A stretch of DNA of 64,000 nucleotides from the NCBI GenBank assembly GCA_020048645.1, contig JAIFMG010000146.1, positions 1 to 64,000 on the forward strand, given 5' to 3'. The notes under the pieces were generated by a model. It was given only the letters and a program-made list of their open reading frames with translations, was not told the origin of the DNA and ran no database searches. The DNA comes from Bacteroidota bacterium. Its GTDB lineage: Bacteria > Bacteroidota > Bacteroidia > Bacteroidales > UBA6013. Positions 1 through 8,259 of the stretch are shown here, piece after piece (the first letter of the stretch is position 1; each line of letters starts with the position of its first letter). A program made the position numbers and the translations under genes.

Positions 1-349
1 GGCCGCGGGCCTTCGGCAGCTCCAGCACGCCCTCCAGCAGGGCGCGGGCCAGCAGCGCAAGCCGCCCAGCCTCGTCCGAGGACAGGAACTGCTGGTAATC
101 TACGTGGCGCTGGATATAGGCCACCCCCGACTTCCTGCTAAGCTGGACTTGGTTCTTGTGCAGGAAATTGGCGTTCCCTTCGGGGAAAAGAATGAAAAAG
201 AAAGCCAACTGCGACAGCAAGCCAGCGGACCTTGATCCTATGGAACAAGAAAAGTTCCGGAAAAGCTCTTCCCAGGTGGAGAAGATTCCCAAGAAAGGCC
301 CTGATGCCGGCTCATCCAACTTCGCTGAAAAAAACAATTCCTTGCTCAT
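1..349 (-). CDS. Hypothetical protein, N-terminal part; possible partner (immunity) of the toxin-like gene upstream
   Basis: An open reading frame of 116 codons starts at the ATG at 349 and runs off the left edge. The start overlaps the stop of the preceding gene (ATGA at 346-349), so the two are translationally coupled. The protein begins MSKELFFSAKLDEPAS, has a hydrophobic stretch (LLSQLAFFFILF) near residues 44-55, and then charged sequence rich in Leu, Ala and Arg. I do not recognise a family. Because it is the small downstream gene of a toxin-like ORF, an immunity role is a reasonable guess, but this rests only on position and overlap. The C-terminus is outside the window. Confidence 0.6.
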   Translation of the reverse strand, partial: MSKELFFSAKLDEPASGPFLGIFSTWEELFRNFSCSIGSRSAGLLSQLAFFFILFPEGNANFLHKNQVQLSRKSGVAYIQRHVDYQQFLSSDEAGRLALLARALLEGVLELPKARG

Positions 350-873
350 CTGTCTTGCTTGTTTCCAGGTGGACGTATCAAAGGCCTTGGGCGATCCAGG
401 TTCTCAGGCAGAAGGGGATAACCAATAATGCGCTTCTTCTCTTCTCTCTCGCACTCTAACAAATTGCCAGAAAATTGAGTAAGATAAACCAAGTCCATGG
501 ATCTAAGCCTGTTACCGTAGCGCCCAGGCTCGCCGTTCATGGTTACCCCATATTTACAGACCTGCCCAGTCAATAAAAAAACCGAATCCGATTCGACACA
601 AGAAAAGCAGGGGAACCATCCAGTGCGTGAAGCCACCAGCGCGTACTGCTCCGCGTTGTCGAGTTTGCGCAGGGTGCTGTCCAACTTGGCGCGCCTTTCG
701 GGCGAGAGGGTCGGCTGGCCGTCGTCGTCGAAGTGGATGAAGGGCGCCCCGGGATGCGGGCGGGCCAAGGCCCACACGCCCAAGGCCGCCAGGGCCAGCG
801 CCAGCCAGGGCCACTTCCGGTGTCCCGCGACCGCTTCGCGGGTCTGTTCGCGGATGGGGGATTCCACGCCCAT
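346..873 (-). CDS. Small membrane-anchored protein with a polymorphic-toxin-like C-terminal domain
   Basis: 175 residues. A basic N-terminus is followed by one hydrophobic segment (about residues 21-38, WPWLALALAALGVWALA) and a short acidic linker. The C-terminal ~95 residues hold the pattern YPCFSC-like (here WFPCFSC), VCKYGVTMNGEPGRYG, an E-rich helix (ECEREEKK), then LPENLDR and IRPPGNKQDR at the very end. From memory, this arrangement occurs as a C-terminal toxin module of large secreted Bacteroidota proteins; the KYGVT...RYG spacing is loosely reminiscent of GIY-YIG nucleases, which is speculation. Here it is attached only to a membrane anchor rather than a long delivery protein. It overlaps the next gene by ATGA, which fits a toxin-immunity arrangement. 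Confidence 0.6.
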   Translation of the reverse strand: MGVESPIREQTREAVAGHRKWPWLALALAALGVWALARPHPGAPFIHFDDDGQPTLSPERRAKLDSTLRKLDNAEQYALVASRTGWFPCFSCVESDSVFLLTGQVCKYGVTMNGEPGRYGNRLRSMDLVYLTQFSGNLLECEREEKKRIIGYPLLPENLDRPRPLIRPPGNKQDR

Positions 874-979
874 GATGGTTCCGATTTTGTACCTTCCCCA
901 AATTTACGGATTTCCCTCCAGCTCCATGACGCCCTTCGACACGAAAAAGCACAGCAGGGGACAGTCCGGCAGAAATGGA

Positions 980-1017
980 AATTCCCCGACGAACGCTTGT
1001 GGCTTCGTCGGGGAATT
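980..1017. repeat. Perfect 14-bp inverted repeat
   Basis: AATTCCCCGACGAA at 980-993 and its exact reverse complement at 1004-1017 are separated by 10 bases. It lies just beyond a second hairpin that follows the RRM gene, so it may be a second terminator or mRNA 3'-end stabilising stem. Confidence 0.7.
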
Positions 1018-1023
1018 GGAAGG

Positions 1024-1056
1024 AAAAAGCCGGTTTGTGGCCGGCTTTGGATTTTT
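1024..1056 (-). terminator. Rho-independent terminator after the RRM gene
   Basis: Stem AAAGCCGG (1026-1033) pairs with CCGGCTTT (1041-1048) around a 7-base loop. A-rich sequence on the left and T-rich on the right make it usable in both directions. It starts three bases past the RRM stop codon. Confidence 0.7.
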
Positions 1057-1058
1057 TC

Positions 1059-1364
1059 TCAGTAACGGTTGCTGTCGTATGAACGACGACCACCGCCACC
1101 GCCACCACCCGCTCCGGCGCTTTCGCGGGGACGAGCTTTCTTTACCACGATGTTGCGGCCTTGGATAAGCATTCCGTTGAGTGCCTCGATGGCCTGGTCG
1201 CCTTCGGCGTCGTCGTCCATTTCGACGAAACCGTAGCCTTTGGAGCGGCCGGTGTCGCGATCGGTGATGATTTTAGCAGATGACACGGCTCCGTGCTGGG
1301 CGAAAAGCGCCTCAAGTTCTTCGTTTTCAAGCTTGAAGCTCAAATTTGCTACGAAAATGTTCAT
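1059..1364 (-). CDS. RRM-type RNA-binding protein with Gly-rich tail
   Basis: 101 residues with a single RNA recognition motif spanning about residues 1-80. The RNP2 motif is IFVANL (residues 3-8) and the RNP1 motif is KGYGFVEM (about 42-49), with the aromatic residues needed for stacking on single-stranded RNA. The tail is a run of Gly with Arg, Ser and Tyr. This is the usual form of small bacterial RRM proteins in Cyanobacteria and Bacteroidota, many of which respond to cold. It is monocistronic: terminator directly downstream, and a long 5' leader of about 140 bases after a TATCTTTG box, which would suit post-transcriptional regulation. The exact RNA target cannot be read from the sequence. 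Confidence 0.93.
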   Translation of the reverse strand: MNIFVANLSFKLENEELEALFAQHGAVSSAKIITDRDTGRSKGYGFVEMDDDAEGDQAIEALNGMLIQGRNIVVKKARPRESAGAGGGGGGGRRSYDSNRY

Positions 1365-1502
1365 TGGAAAAAAGTTAAAAAGAGAAAATGAAAAAAAGGG
1401 TTACTCGAGAAGCTTGAAAAAGACCCAAAAGAAGAACCGTAAACCTGAAAGGAAGCTGTCGGTACGCAATCGTGCTTTGTGGGCTCAAAACTTCAATCGC
1501 TG

Positions 1503-1510
1503 CAAAGATA
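1503..1510 (-). promoter_or_regulatory. Bacteroidota -7 box (TATCTTTG) for the RRM gene
   Basis: On the minus strand this reads TATCTTTG, matching TAnnTTTG. A TTTTG sits only 13 bases upstream rather than the usual 19-20, so the -33 element is unclear. The region 1365-1611 otherwise holds only the long leader of the RRM mRNA. Confidence 0.5.
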
Positions 1511-1611
1511 CGCTCTTTTTGATCAAAACATAGGGTCGCGGAAAAAATGTTGCGATTTATTTTGTTAATGGAATCAAAAGGGGCAAAAGCAACCCGGTAG
1601 GCGGACCGGGG

Positions 1612-2499
1612 CTAATCCTCCGAAACCCTTCCAACCACATGGCTTTCAGGCACAAAGCCCCAGAAACGCGAATCCCTGATCGCGTCGCGGTTGTCGCTCA
1701 GCACGAAGAAATAGTCTTGTTCGAACTGGTAGGTGGCAGAGGCCTGGCCGTCGAGAAAGCATTGCCCGGCCTTCATCTCGAGCTGGTGGCCCTCGTGCCG
1801 GACGATCGCGTGGCGGTAGCAGGAGTAATGCCTGGCGTCCAAGGGAATGCTCATCCCCCTTTGGGGCACGACAAGCCCCTCGATGTGGTCAGCGTTCCAG
1901 AAGGGGAACCGGAGCGCGGTGAACAGGCTGGTGTCCGAGTGGCCGGGCACCCCTCCCACCCTTTCGAGCCGAATGCCCCGCTGGGCGAGCCTTTGGGCGC
2001 TGTCCGGCTCCAGGCAGGCCAGGGAGTCGCCGCCCAGGCGGAACAGCAGCAGCCCCCTCTCGGGGAAAGCCTGGAGGTCGCCGTTGACCCAGAGGTTCTT
2101 GCCCAGGATGCTGAGGGTGTCGCCCGGCAAGGCGGCGCAGCGGCGCAGCAGCAGCGGACGCTTGTCGATGGGCGAGGGCGCGTCCTGCGGGTCGTTGAAG
2201 GCCAGCAGGTCCCCGCGCCGGGGCCTGGCCCGGCCCAGGCGATGGTAGCCCAGCCGCAGGGCGTCCCAGTAGGGCTCGCCCAGGAGGGGCATGGCCACCG
2301 GGGTCATGGGAAGGCGGATGCCATAGGCCGTCTTGTCCACCCAGACGACCGCCCCGCGGGGCAGCCCGGCCTCCATGGACTCGGAGGCCAGACGGTAGCG
2401 CTGGGCCACCATCGAGCGGAACGCGGCGGCCAGCAGCAGGCCCGCGGCCGCGGCCAAGACCCAGGACAGCAGGCTCCGCTTCCAGCCCGAGGCCGTCAT
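1612..2499 (-). CDS. Second S26 signal-peptidase homologue, catalytic lysine replaced
   Basis: 295 residues, one N-terminal membrane segment (about 8-28). It keeps the S26 boxes: the nucleophile region ESMEAGLPRG, the box ending RCAALPGD, and the C-terminal SDNRDAIRDSRFWG. However, the position of the general-base lysine is arginine: the neighbouring genuine peptidase reads DKRENYIKRCVGLPGD, whereas this one reads DKRPLLLRRCAALPGD. In E. coli LepB that lysine is essential. The protein may therefore be inactive, a helper of the neighbouring enzyme, or use another base. Its start codon overlaps the stop of the upstream peptidase (ATGA at 2496-2499), so both are made together. The GC-rich ORFs on the other strand are shadows. 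Confidence 0.85.
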   Translation of the reverse strand: MTASGWKRSLLSWVLAAAAGLLLAAAFRSMVAQRYRLASESMEAGLPRGAVVWVDKTAYGIRLPMTPVAMPLLGEPYWDALRLGYHRLGRARPRRGDLLAFNDPQDAPSPIDKRPLLLRRCAALPGDTLSILGKNLWVNGDLQAFPERGLLLFRLGGDSLACLEPDSAQRLAQRGIRLERVGGVPGHSDTSLFTALRFPFWNADHIEGLVVPQRGMSIPLDARHYSCYRHAIVRHEGHQLEMKAGQCFLDGQASATYQFEQDYFFVLSDNRDAIRDSRFWGFVPESHVVGRVSED

Positions 2500-3965
2500 T
2501 CGATGGAGTTGAAGATCCGGGACCAGCGCACCGAGCCCATGTCCTTGTCGTAGGAAAACCAGACCATGACGGCCTTGCCAAGCATGTGGTCCTCAGGGAC
2601 GAAGCCCCACGCGCGCGAATCGGCCGAGTTGTGGCGGCTGTCGCCCATCAGCCAGTAGTAGTCCATGCGGAAGGCGTAGCTGTCGGCCGGCTGGTCGTTG
2701 ATGAAGATCTGGCCGTCGCGGACCTCCAGCTTGTTGCCCTCGTAAACGCGGATGGCCCGCTCGTAGAGAGGCAGGTTCTGGAGGGTCAGGGGCATGGCCT
2801 TTCCTTTGGCCGGAATCTCGACCGGGCCGAAGAAGTCCTCGTTCCAGGCGAAGCCCTCGTGTTGCGGGAAAATGGACCTGGACCGCAGGCTGTCGGGCTG
2901 GATGATGGGCTCGATGGCCTTGACGAAGCCGTAGCCGCTGAAGCGCCGCACCATGCTCTCGGTCAGGGGATAGACCAGGATGTTGGTGTTGAGGATGATG
3001 CTGTCGTTGCGCAGGCTGATGAAGTCCTTCAGGCGAGGGTTGGCCGTGAGCAGGTCGGAATAGTAGCGGGTCAGGGGCGCCGAGAGGTCCTGGTCCTCGT
3101 AGGAGATGCCCATGTCGAGCAGCGAGTCGCGGCGGAAGACCAGGGTGCTGGCCAGGGCGTACTTGAACTGGGTGTCGCCGACCTTCTCCTGGGGCTGGCC
3201 GTTGACGTACAACTGCGTCCCGCGCACCTCGATGATGTCGCCGGGCAGGCCCACGCACCGCTTGATGTAGTTCTCGCGCTTGTCAACGGGCCGGACCAGG
3301 ATGGGCCCGGGCCGCTGGCCATAGTTCCGCAGCAACTGGTTCTCCAAGATGGCGGCCTGGCCGTACTCGCGGCAAAGCTGGTAGTAGCTCTTGGCCTGGA
3401 TGTCCCCGGCCACGGTGTCGCCTTCCGGATAGTTGAAGACCATCACGTCGTTGCGCTGGACCTCGCCCAGGCCCGCCAGGCGCCGGTAGGGCCAGCGCGC
3501 CCACTCCACGTAGGGCCTGCCGTACTGGGTGAAGGGCATGGTGTGGTGCGTGAAGGGGATGGCCAGCGGCGTGTTGGGCATCCGCGGGCCGTAGCTCACC
3601 TTGCTCACGAAAAGGTAGTCGCCCACCAGCAGGGTCTTCTCCATCGAGGAGGTCGGGATGGTGAAGGCCTCGATGAAGAAGGTGCGGATCAGCATGGCCG
3701 CCACCACCGCGAAGATGCCGGCGTCGATCCACTCGTTGGCCGCCGAGGGCTTCTCCTTCTTGCTCTTCCAGAAAGCCCAGCGGACCTTCTGGGTGACGTA
3801 GATGTCGAAAAGCACGCCCAGGCCCAGCAGCAGCCAGTAGTTGCCCACCCAGACCACCCAGAGCAGATAGATGAGGGCCGCGAGGCCGAACTTGACGTAT
3901 CCATTTGACCATAAGGTCTTTGGCCCAGAGGTTTCCTGAGGCTGTTCTTGTGGTGACTCACCCAT
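2496..3965 (-). CDS. lepB: Signal peptidase I
   Basis: 489 residues, long for the family, as is usual in Bacteroidota where a large insertion sits between the catalytic boxes. Two hydrophobic segments near residues 24-58 and another near 83-100 anchor it in the inner membrane. The serine box is TIPTSSMEKTLLVGDYLFVS, the lysine box NYIKRCVGLPGD, and the C-terminal box GDSRHNSADSRAWGFVPEDH. It removes signal peptides from Sec-exported proteins, such as the T9SS cargo encoded in this window. It follows dapB by 53 bases and overlaps the second S26 gene, so the three probably form one transcript. Confidence 0.95.
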   Translation of the reverse strand: MGESPQEQPQETSGPKTLWSNGYVKFGLAALIYLLWVVWVGNYWLLLGLGVLFDIYVTQKVRWAFWKSKKEKPSAANEWIDAGIFAVVAAMLIRTFFIEAFTIPTSSMEKTLLVGDYLFVSKVSYGPRMPNTPLAIPFTHHTMPFTQYGRPYVEWARWPYRRLAGLGEVQRNDVMVFNYPEGDTVAGDIQAKSYYQLCREYGQAAILENQLLRNYGQRPGPILVRPVDKRENYIKRCVGLPGDIIEVRGTQLYVNGQPQEKVGDTQFKYALASTLVFRRDSLLDMGISYEDQDLSAPLTRYYSDLLTANPRLKDFISLRNDSIILNTNILVYPLTESMVRRFSGYGFVKAIEPIIQPDSLRSRSIFPQHEGFAWNEDFFGPVEIPAKGKAMPLTLQNLPLYERAIRVYEGNKLEVRDGQIFINDQPADSYAFRMDYYWLMGDSRHNSADSRAWGFVPEDHMLGKAVMVWFSYDKDMGSVRWSRIFNSIE

Positions 3966-4018
3966 GATGCGTGTGGAGATTTCGAGAAGAAAAACGCTCC
4001 TTCCCTTTTGTCAAAAGC

Positions 4019-4735
4019 TCACAAATGTAATAAATCTTTCATTCCGTAAACGCCGCGCCTGCCCAGCAGGAACTCCGCCGCCAGGACGGCCCCGTTGGCG
4101 AAGCCCTCCCGCGAGAGGGCCTCGTGGCTGACCACCAGGCGGTCGTGCGGCCCCTCGAAGAGCAGCTCGTGGAAGCCGAAGACCTCGCCCTCGCGCACGG
4201 CCTCGATGGGCAGCTTGCCCTCCGGGGCGGTCTGCCCCAAGGCCCAGCCGTCGAAGGCCCGCATCTCCTGGAGCAGGGCCTGGGCGGCCGCGATGGCCGT
4301 GCCGCTGGGCGCGTCCAGCTTGTGGACATGGTGTACCTCGCGCAGCCGCGGGACAAGCCCCGGGTGGCCGTCCATCAGGCGGGCGGCGCCCCGGCAGAGC
4401 TCGAAGAAGAGGTTGACGCCCACGCTGAAGTTGGACGCGTAGAAGAAGGCCGAGTCGCGGGCCTGGCGGAGGCGCTCCAGCTCCTCGAGGCGATGGAGCC
4501 AGCCCGTTGTGCCGCAGACCACCGGCAGGTCGGCCTCGAAGCAGGCCGCGCAGTGGGCGAAGGCCGCCTCGGGGTGGCTGAACTCGATGGCCAGGTCGGC
4601 CTGGCGCAGGCTCTGGGGCGCGAGCAGGCCGTCCTGCCCCTTCCCGACGGCCAGGACGACCTCGTGGCCGCGCGCGCGCGCGGCCCGGGCGACGGCCTGT
4701 CCCATCCTGCCGTGGCCTAGCAAGGCGATTTTCAT
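4019..4735 (-). CDS. dapB: 4-hydroxy-tetrahydrodipicolinate reductase
   Basis: 238 residues from the start MKIALLGHGRMGQAVA, a Rossmann GxGxMG nucleotide-binding loop; an upstream in-frame ATG at 4885 would add unrelated basic sequence and overlap rplT. The catalytic segment HHVHKLDAPSGTAIA contains the His-His and the Lys of the DapB signature. It reduces the dihydrodipicolinate precursor with NAD(P)H in lysine and diaminopimelate biosynthesis. It follows the terminator of the ribosomal-protein operon and precedes the signal peptidases. Confidence 0.95.
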   Translation of the reverse strand: MKIALLGHGRMGQAVARAARARGHEVVLAVGKGQDGLLAPQSLRQADLAIEFSHPEAAFAHCAACFEADLPVVCGTTGWLHRLEELERLRQARDSAFFYASNFSVGVNLFFELCRGAARLMDGHPGLVPRLREVHHVHKLDAPSGTAIAAAQALLQEMRAFDGWALGQTAPEGKLPIEAVREGEVFGFHELLFEGPHDRLVVSHEALSREGFANGAVLAAEFLLGRRGVYGMKDLLHL

Positions 4736-4783
4736 GGTGTGGCTGTTTTGGGTTGGGAAGATGGACGCCGCGGGGGACGCCCA

Positions 4784-4810
4784 ATAAAAAAAGGAAGCCG
4801 AAGCTTCCTT
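4784..4810 (-). terminator. Terminator of the thrS-infC-rpmI-rplT operon
   Basis: Stem AAGGAAGC/GCTTCCTT (4791-4798 and 4803-4810) with a 4-base loop, followed on the minus strand by a run of T (4785-4792). It lies between the rplT stop and the dapB start. Confidence 0.8.
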
Positions 4811-4850
4811 GTTCCTGTTTTGTGAAGAAGGCCGCGAGGCCCGGCCTCGC

Positions 4851-5195
4851 TTAACGGACCGAATCGACGACCGCCTTGAACGCATGGGGGTGGTTCATGG
4901 CCAGGTCGGCCAGCACCTTGCGGTTGAGCTGGACACCCTTCTGGTGGACCTTGCCCATGAACACCGAGTAGGACATGCCGTACTGGCGGACCCCGGCGTT
5001 GATACGCTGGATCCACAGGGCGCGGTAGTCCCGCTTTTTGAGCTTGCGGCCCACGTAGGCGTGCTGCATGGCCTTCTCGACGGCGTTCTTGGCCACCGTG
5101 TGGACGTTCTTCCTGCGGCCGAAATAGCCTTTGGCCTGCTTGATGATTTTCTTGCGGCGATGGCGCGCGGCCACTGCATATACCGATCTTGGCAT
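4851..5195 (-). CDS. rplT: 50S ribosomal protein L20
   Basis: 114 residues, normal length. The very basic N-terminal extension ([20 protein letters not shown]) and the body [20 protein letters not shown] and [16 protein letters not shown] are diagnostic of L20. It is an early 23S rRNA assembly protein. It is the last gene of the thrS-infC-rpmI-rplT cluster, and in other bacteria L20 represses this operon; no clear L20-binding leader could be assigned here by eye. Confidence 0.97.
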   Translation of the reverse strand: MPRSVYAVAARHRRKKIIKQAKGYFGRRKNVHTVAKNAVEKAMQHAYVGRKLKKRDYRALWIQRINAGVRQYGMSYSVFMGKVHQKGVQLNRKVLADLAMNHPHAFKAVVDSVR

Positions 5196-5300
5196 GTTGG
5201 TTGGTTTTTTTAATGTACAGCGCTCTTCATCCGAGAGACTTTGGCGTTGCTGGACATTGTAATGAAAAATGGTTGTTCTTGAGAAAAGGAAGCGCTTGGC

Positions 5301-5498
5301 CTAGTTCATGGCCAGCATGAACAGCACGTTCTTGACGTCGGCCTTGTGGACCGTCGTGAAGTGCCGCAGGTTGCGCTTGCGCTTCTTGGCCTTCTTGGTG
5401 AGGATGTGGCGCATGTTCGCGTGCTTCCTTTTGATCTTCCCAGAGCCGGTGATCCGGAACCGCTTCTTGGCGCTGGGGTTGGTCTTCATTTTTGGCAT
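5301..5498 (-). CDS. rpmI: 50S ribosomal protein L35
   Basis: 65 residues. [20 protein letters not shown] is the typical L35 start, followed by the basic stretch [20 protein letters not shown]. It binds 23S rRNA in the large subunit. It sits between infC and rplT in the conserved order. The 120 bases upstream, toward infC, contain a GC-rich hairpin (GCCCGCCGCGGGGGC) that could regulate the ribosomal pair, which is inference. Confidence 0.97.
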   Translation of the reverse strand: MPKMKTNPSAKKRFRITGSGKIKRKHANMRHILTKKAKKRKRNLRHFTTVHKADVKNVLFMLAMN

Positions 5499-5618
5499 TG
5501 CGTGAAAAGGATTTGGTGGTTAGAGAATCAATCCGGGAAGGTGGGAAGGTGCGCTTCGCTCTTGATGGACCTTCGAGGATCTTGGCGTTTCCGCGGACTG
5601 GCCCCCGCGGCGGGCGTC

Positions 5619-6173
5619 TTACTTCTTGGTCTTCTTGGGCGAGATGAACATGATCATCCGCTTTCCTTCCAGCTTGGGCATCTGCTCGACCTTCCCTACT
5701 TCCTCTAGCTCCACCGCGAAGCGGAGCAGGACCTCGGTGCCCCTGTCCTTGAACAGGATGGAACGGCCCTTGAAGAAGACGAAGGCCTTGACCTTGGCCC
5801 CTTCGCTCAAGAATTTCCGGGCATGGATGAGCTTGAAGTTGAAGTCATGGTCATCGACGTTCGGTCCGAAGCGGATTTCCTTTATGGAAACTTTCTGGGC
5901 CTTGGCCTTGAGCTCCTTGTTCTTCTTCTTCTGCTGAAACAAGAACTTGTTGTAGTCAACAATTTTGCAAACTGGTGGTTTGGCCGTTGGCGAGATCTCG
6001 ACAAGGTCCATCTCGAGCTGCTCGGCCAGCTTTATGGCCTGCTCGATGGGCATGATGCCCTGTTCGGCGACGTTCTCGCCAACCACCCTGACCATGGGCA
6101 CACGGATTTGCTCATTTATCCGATAGCGGATCTGGTCAGCGTTGCTTTGCGATTTCTGATGCGTTTTAGCTAT
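5619..6173 (-). CDS. infC: Translation initiation factor IF-3, probable AUA start
   Basis: 184 residues if read from the ATA codon at 6173; starting at the first ATG (6101) would remove 24 residues of the conserved N-domain, including [11 protein letters not shown]. An in-frame TGA lies two codons upstream of the ATA, and there is no ATG, GTG or TTG in between that would preserve the N-domain. The N-domain is followed by the linker [20 protein letters not shown] and a C-domain with [14 protein letters not shown] and [11 protein letters not shown]-3 discriminates against non-canonical start codons, and in Escherichia coli the AUU start of infC lets it repress itself; AUA would serve the same purpose. 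It lies 27 bases after thrS. Confidence 0.93.
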   Translation of the reverse strand: MAKTHQKSQSNADQIRYRINEQIRVPMVRVVGENVAEQGIMPIEQAIKLAEQLEMDLVEISPTAKPPVCKIVDYNKFLFQQKKKNKELKAKAQKVSIKEIRFGPNVDDHDFNFKLIHARKFLSEGAKVKAFVFFKGRSILFKDRGTEVLLRFAVELEEVGKVEQMPKLEGKRMIMFISPKKTKK

Positions 6174-6187
6174 GGTTCAGTCCTCCT
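6171..6187 (-). promoter_or_regulatory. Strong Shine-Dalgarno and AUA start of infC
   Basis: On the minus strand AGGAGGA is followed by seven bases (CTGAACC) and ATA. A consensus SD is unusual for this phylum and supports ATA as the real initiation codon. Confidence 0.75.
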
Positions 6188-6200
6188 GATTGGTTAGTAA

Positions 6201-8153
6201 TTAGTTTTCTTGATTGGTCTTCAGCTCGTTCTGGACCTCTTGGTTGAGGAAGTCGGCGAAGGCGGCGAGCTCCATGCTGCCCAGGTCTCCTTGGCCTTGG
6301 CGCCGGACGGAAACCGTCCGGGTCTGCTCCTCCTTCTCGCCCACCACCAAAAGGAAGGGGATGCGCTTGAGCTCGTTGTCGCGGATCTTGCGCCCTATCT
6401 TCTCGTTCCGGAAGTCCACCTGGCCGCGAATATCGGAATTCTTTAGGAAATCCGAAACGGTCTGGGCGTATGGGTTGAACTTTTCGCTGATGGGCAGGAT
6501 GACGATCTGCTCGGGGGTGAGCCACAGCGGGAACTTGCCGGCGGTATGCTCGATCAGGATGGCCACGAAGCGCTCCATCGAGCCGAAGGGGGCGCGGTGG
6601 ATCATGACCGGGCGGTGCGTCTGGTTGTCGCTGCCCTTGTACTCCAGCTCGAAGCGCTCGGGCAGGTTGTAGTCCACCTGGATGGTGCCCAACTGCCACT
6701 TGCGGCCCAGCACGTCGCGCACCATGAAGTCGAGCTTGGGGCCGTAGAAGGCGGCCTCGCCCAGCTCCACGGTCGTCTTGAGGCCCTTCTCCTGGGCCGC
6801 CTCGATGATGGCCTTCTCGGCCTTCTCCCAGTTCTCGTCGCTGCCGATGTACTTGTCGCGGTCGTCGGGGTCGCGCAGCGAGACCTGGGCCTCGTAGTCC
6901 TCGAACTTCATGGTCCGGAAGACGTAGAGGATGATGTCGATGACCTTCTTGAACTCGTCCTTGAGCTGGTCGGGGCGGCAGAAGATGTGGGCGTCGTCCT
7001 GGGTGAAGCCCCGCACGCGGGTCAGGCCGTGCAGCTCGCCGCTCTGCTCGTAGCGATAGACGGTGCCGAACTCGGCGTAGCGCACCGGCAGGTCCTTGTA
7101 GGAGAACTGCATGCTGCGGTAGATCTCGCAGTGGTGCGGGCAGTTCATGGGCTTGAGCAGGAACTCCTCGCCCTCGGCGGGCGTATGGATGGGCTGGAAG
7201 GAGTCCTTGCCGTACTTGGCGTAGTGGCCCGAGGTAACGTAGAGCTCCTTCTGGCCGATGTGCGGGGTGATGACCTGCTGGTAGCCCTGCTCGGCCTGCA
7301 GCTTGCGCAGGAAGTTCTCCAGACGGTCGCGCAGGGCGGCGCCCTTGGGCAGCCAGAGCGGCAGGCCCTGGCCCACCCGCTGCGAGAAGGTGAACAGCTC
7401 CAGCTCCTTGCCGAGCTTGCGGTGGTCGCGCTTCTTGGCCTCCTCTATCTTCTCGAGGTAGTCGGCCAGCATCTTCTGCTGCGGGAATGAGACGCCGTAG
7501 AGCCGCGTGAGCTGCTTGCGCTTCTCGTCGCCGCGCCAGTACGCGCCCGCCAGGCTGGTTATCTTGATCGCCTTGACCCAGCCCGTGTCGGGGATGTGCG
7601 GCCCGCGGCAGAGGTCGGTGAAGCCGCCTTGCTTGTAGAAGGTGATGCTGCCGTCCTCGAGGCCTTCGAGCAGCTCGAGCTTGTAGGGGTCGCCCTTTTC
7701 CTGGAAGTAGGCCACGGCCTCCTGCTTGGAGACCTCGCTCCGCTCGAACGCGCTCTTGCGCTTGGCCAGCTCGAGCATCTTCTCCTCGATCGCGGCGAAG
7801 TCGGAGTCGGTGAGCGACCTTCCGTCGCCCAGGTCAACGTCGTAGTAGAAGCCGCTCTCGATGGGAGGCCCGATGCCGAACTTCACGCCGGGGTAGAGCG
7901 CCTCCAGCGCCTCGGCCATCAGGTGGGCCGACGAGTGCCAGAAGGCCATCTTGCCCTGGGGGTCGTCGAAGGTGTGCAGCACGAAGGAACAGTCCGACCC
8001 GATGGGCCGGGAAAGGTCCCAGACTTGCCCGTTGACGCTACAGGCTATGACCTTCTTGGCCAAGCTGTTGCTGATGCTCTGGGCGACTTGCAGTCCGGTG
8101 GTGCCTGGCGCGTACTCGCGGCGCGAGCCATCGGGAAGGGAGATTTGGATCAT
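6201..8153 (-). CDS. thrS: Threonyl-tRNA synthetase
   Basis: 650 residues, the full length of bacterial ThrRS. An N-terminal TGS domain (from [20 protein letters not shown]) is followed by the editing domain with the zinc/HxxxH region ([11 protein letters not shown]), the class II catalytic core with [12 protein letters not shown], the motif-2 region [15 protein letters not shown] and the motif-3 region [13 protein letters not shown], then an anticodon-binding C-domain. It charges tRNA-Thr and edits Ser-tRNA-Thr. First gene of the thrS-infC-rpmI-rplT transcript. The 106 bases upstream (8154-8259) contain a TATATTCG sequence that might be a -7 box but no well-spaced -33 element. Confidence 0.97.
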   Translation of the reverse strand: MIQISLPDGSRREYAPGTTGLQVAQSISNSLAKKVIACSVNGQVWDLSRPIGSDCSFVLHTFDDPQGKMAFWHSSAHLMAEALEALYPGVKFGIGPPIESGFYYDVDLGDGRSLTDSDFAAIEEKMLELAKRKSAFERSEVSKQEAVAYFQEKGDPYKLELLEGLEDGSITFYKQGGFTDLCRGPHIPDTGWVKAIKITSLAGAYWRGDEKRKQLTRLYGVSFPQQKMLADYLEKIEEAKKRDHRKLGKELELFTFSQRVGQGLPLWLPKGAALRDRLENFLRKLQAEQGYQQVITPHIGQKELYVTSGHYAKYGKDSFQPIHTPAEGEEFLLKPMNCPHHCEIYRSMQFSYKDLPVRYAEFGTVYRYEQSGELHGLTRVRGFTQDDAHIFCRPDQLKDEFKKVIDIILYVFRTMKFEDYEAQVSLRDPDDRDKYIGSDENWEKAEKAIIEAAQEKGLKTTVELGEAAFYGPKLDFMVRDVLGRKWQLGTIQVDYNLPERFELEYKGSDNQTHRPVMIHRAPFGSMERFVAILIEHTAGKFPLWLTPEQIVILPISEKFNPYAQTVSDFLKNSDIRGQVDFRNEKIGRKIRDNELKRIPFLLVVGEKEEQTRTVSVRRQGQGDLGSMELAAFADFLNQEVQNELKTNQEN

Positions 8154-8259
8154 GTTCTGCTGTTGTTCTGGAAAATTGGCCCGCGAATATAATCGGATTT
8201 GGGCAAATAACCCAGGGTCAAGAGGAGGAAAGTGTCGCGGGGCAAAGACAAAAGCGGGC

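Noticed and set aside
4736-4885. Extended dapB start
   Set aside because: It would overlap the terminator and rplT; the Rossmann start at 4735 fits the family.
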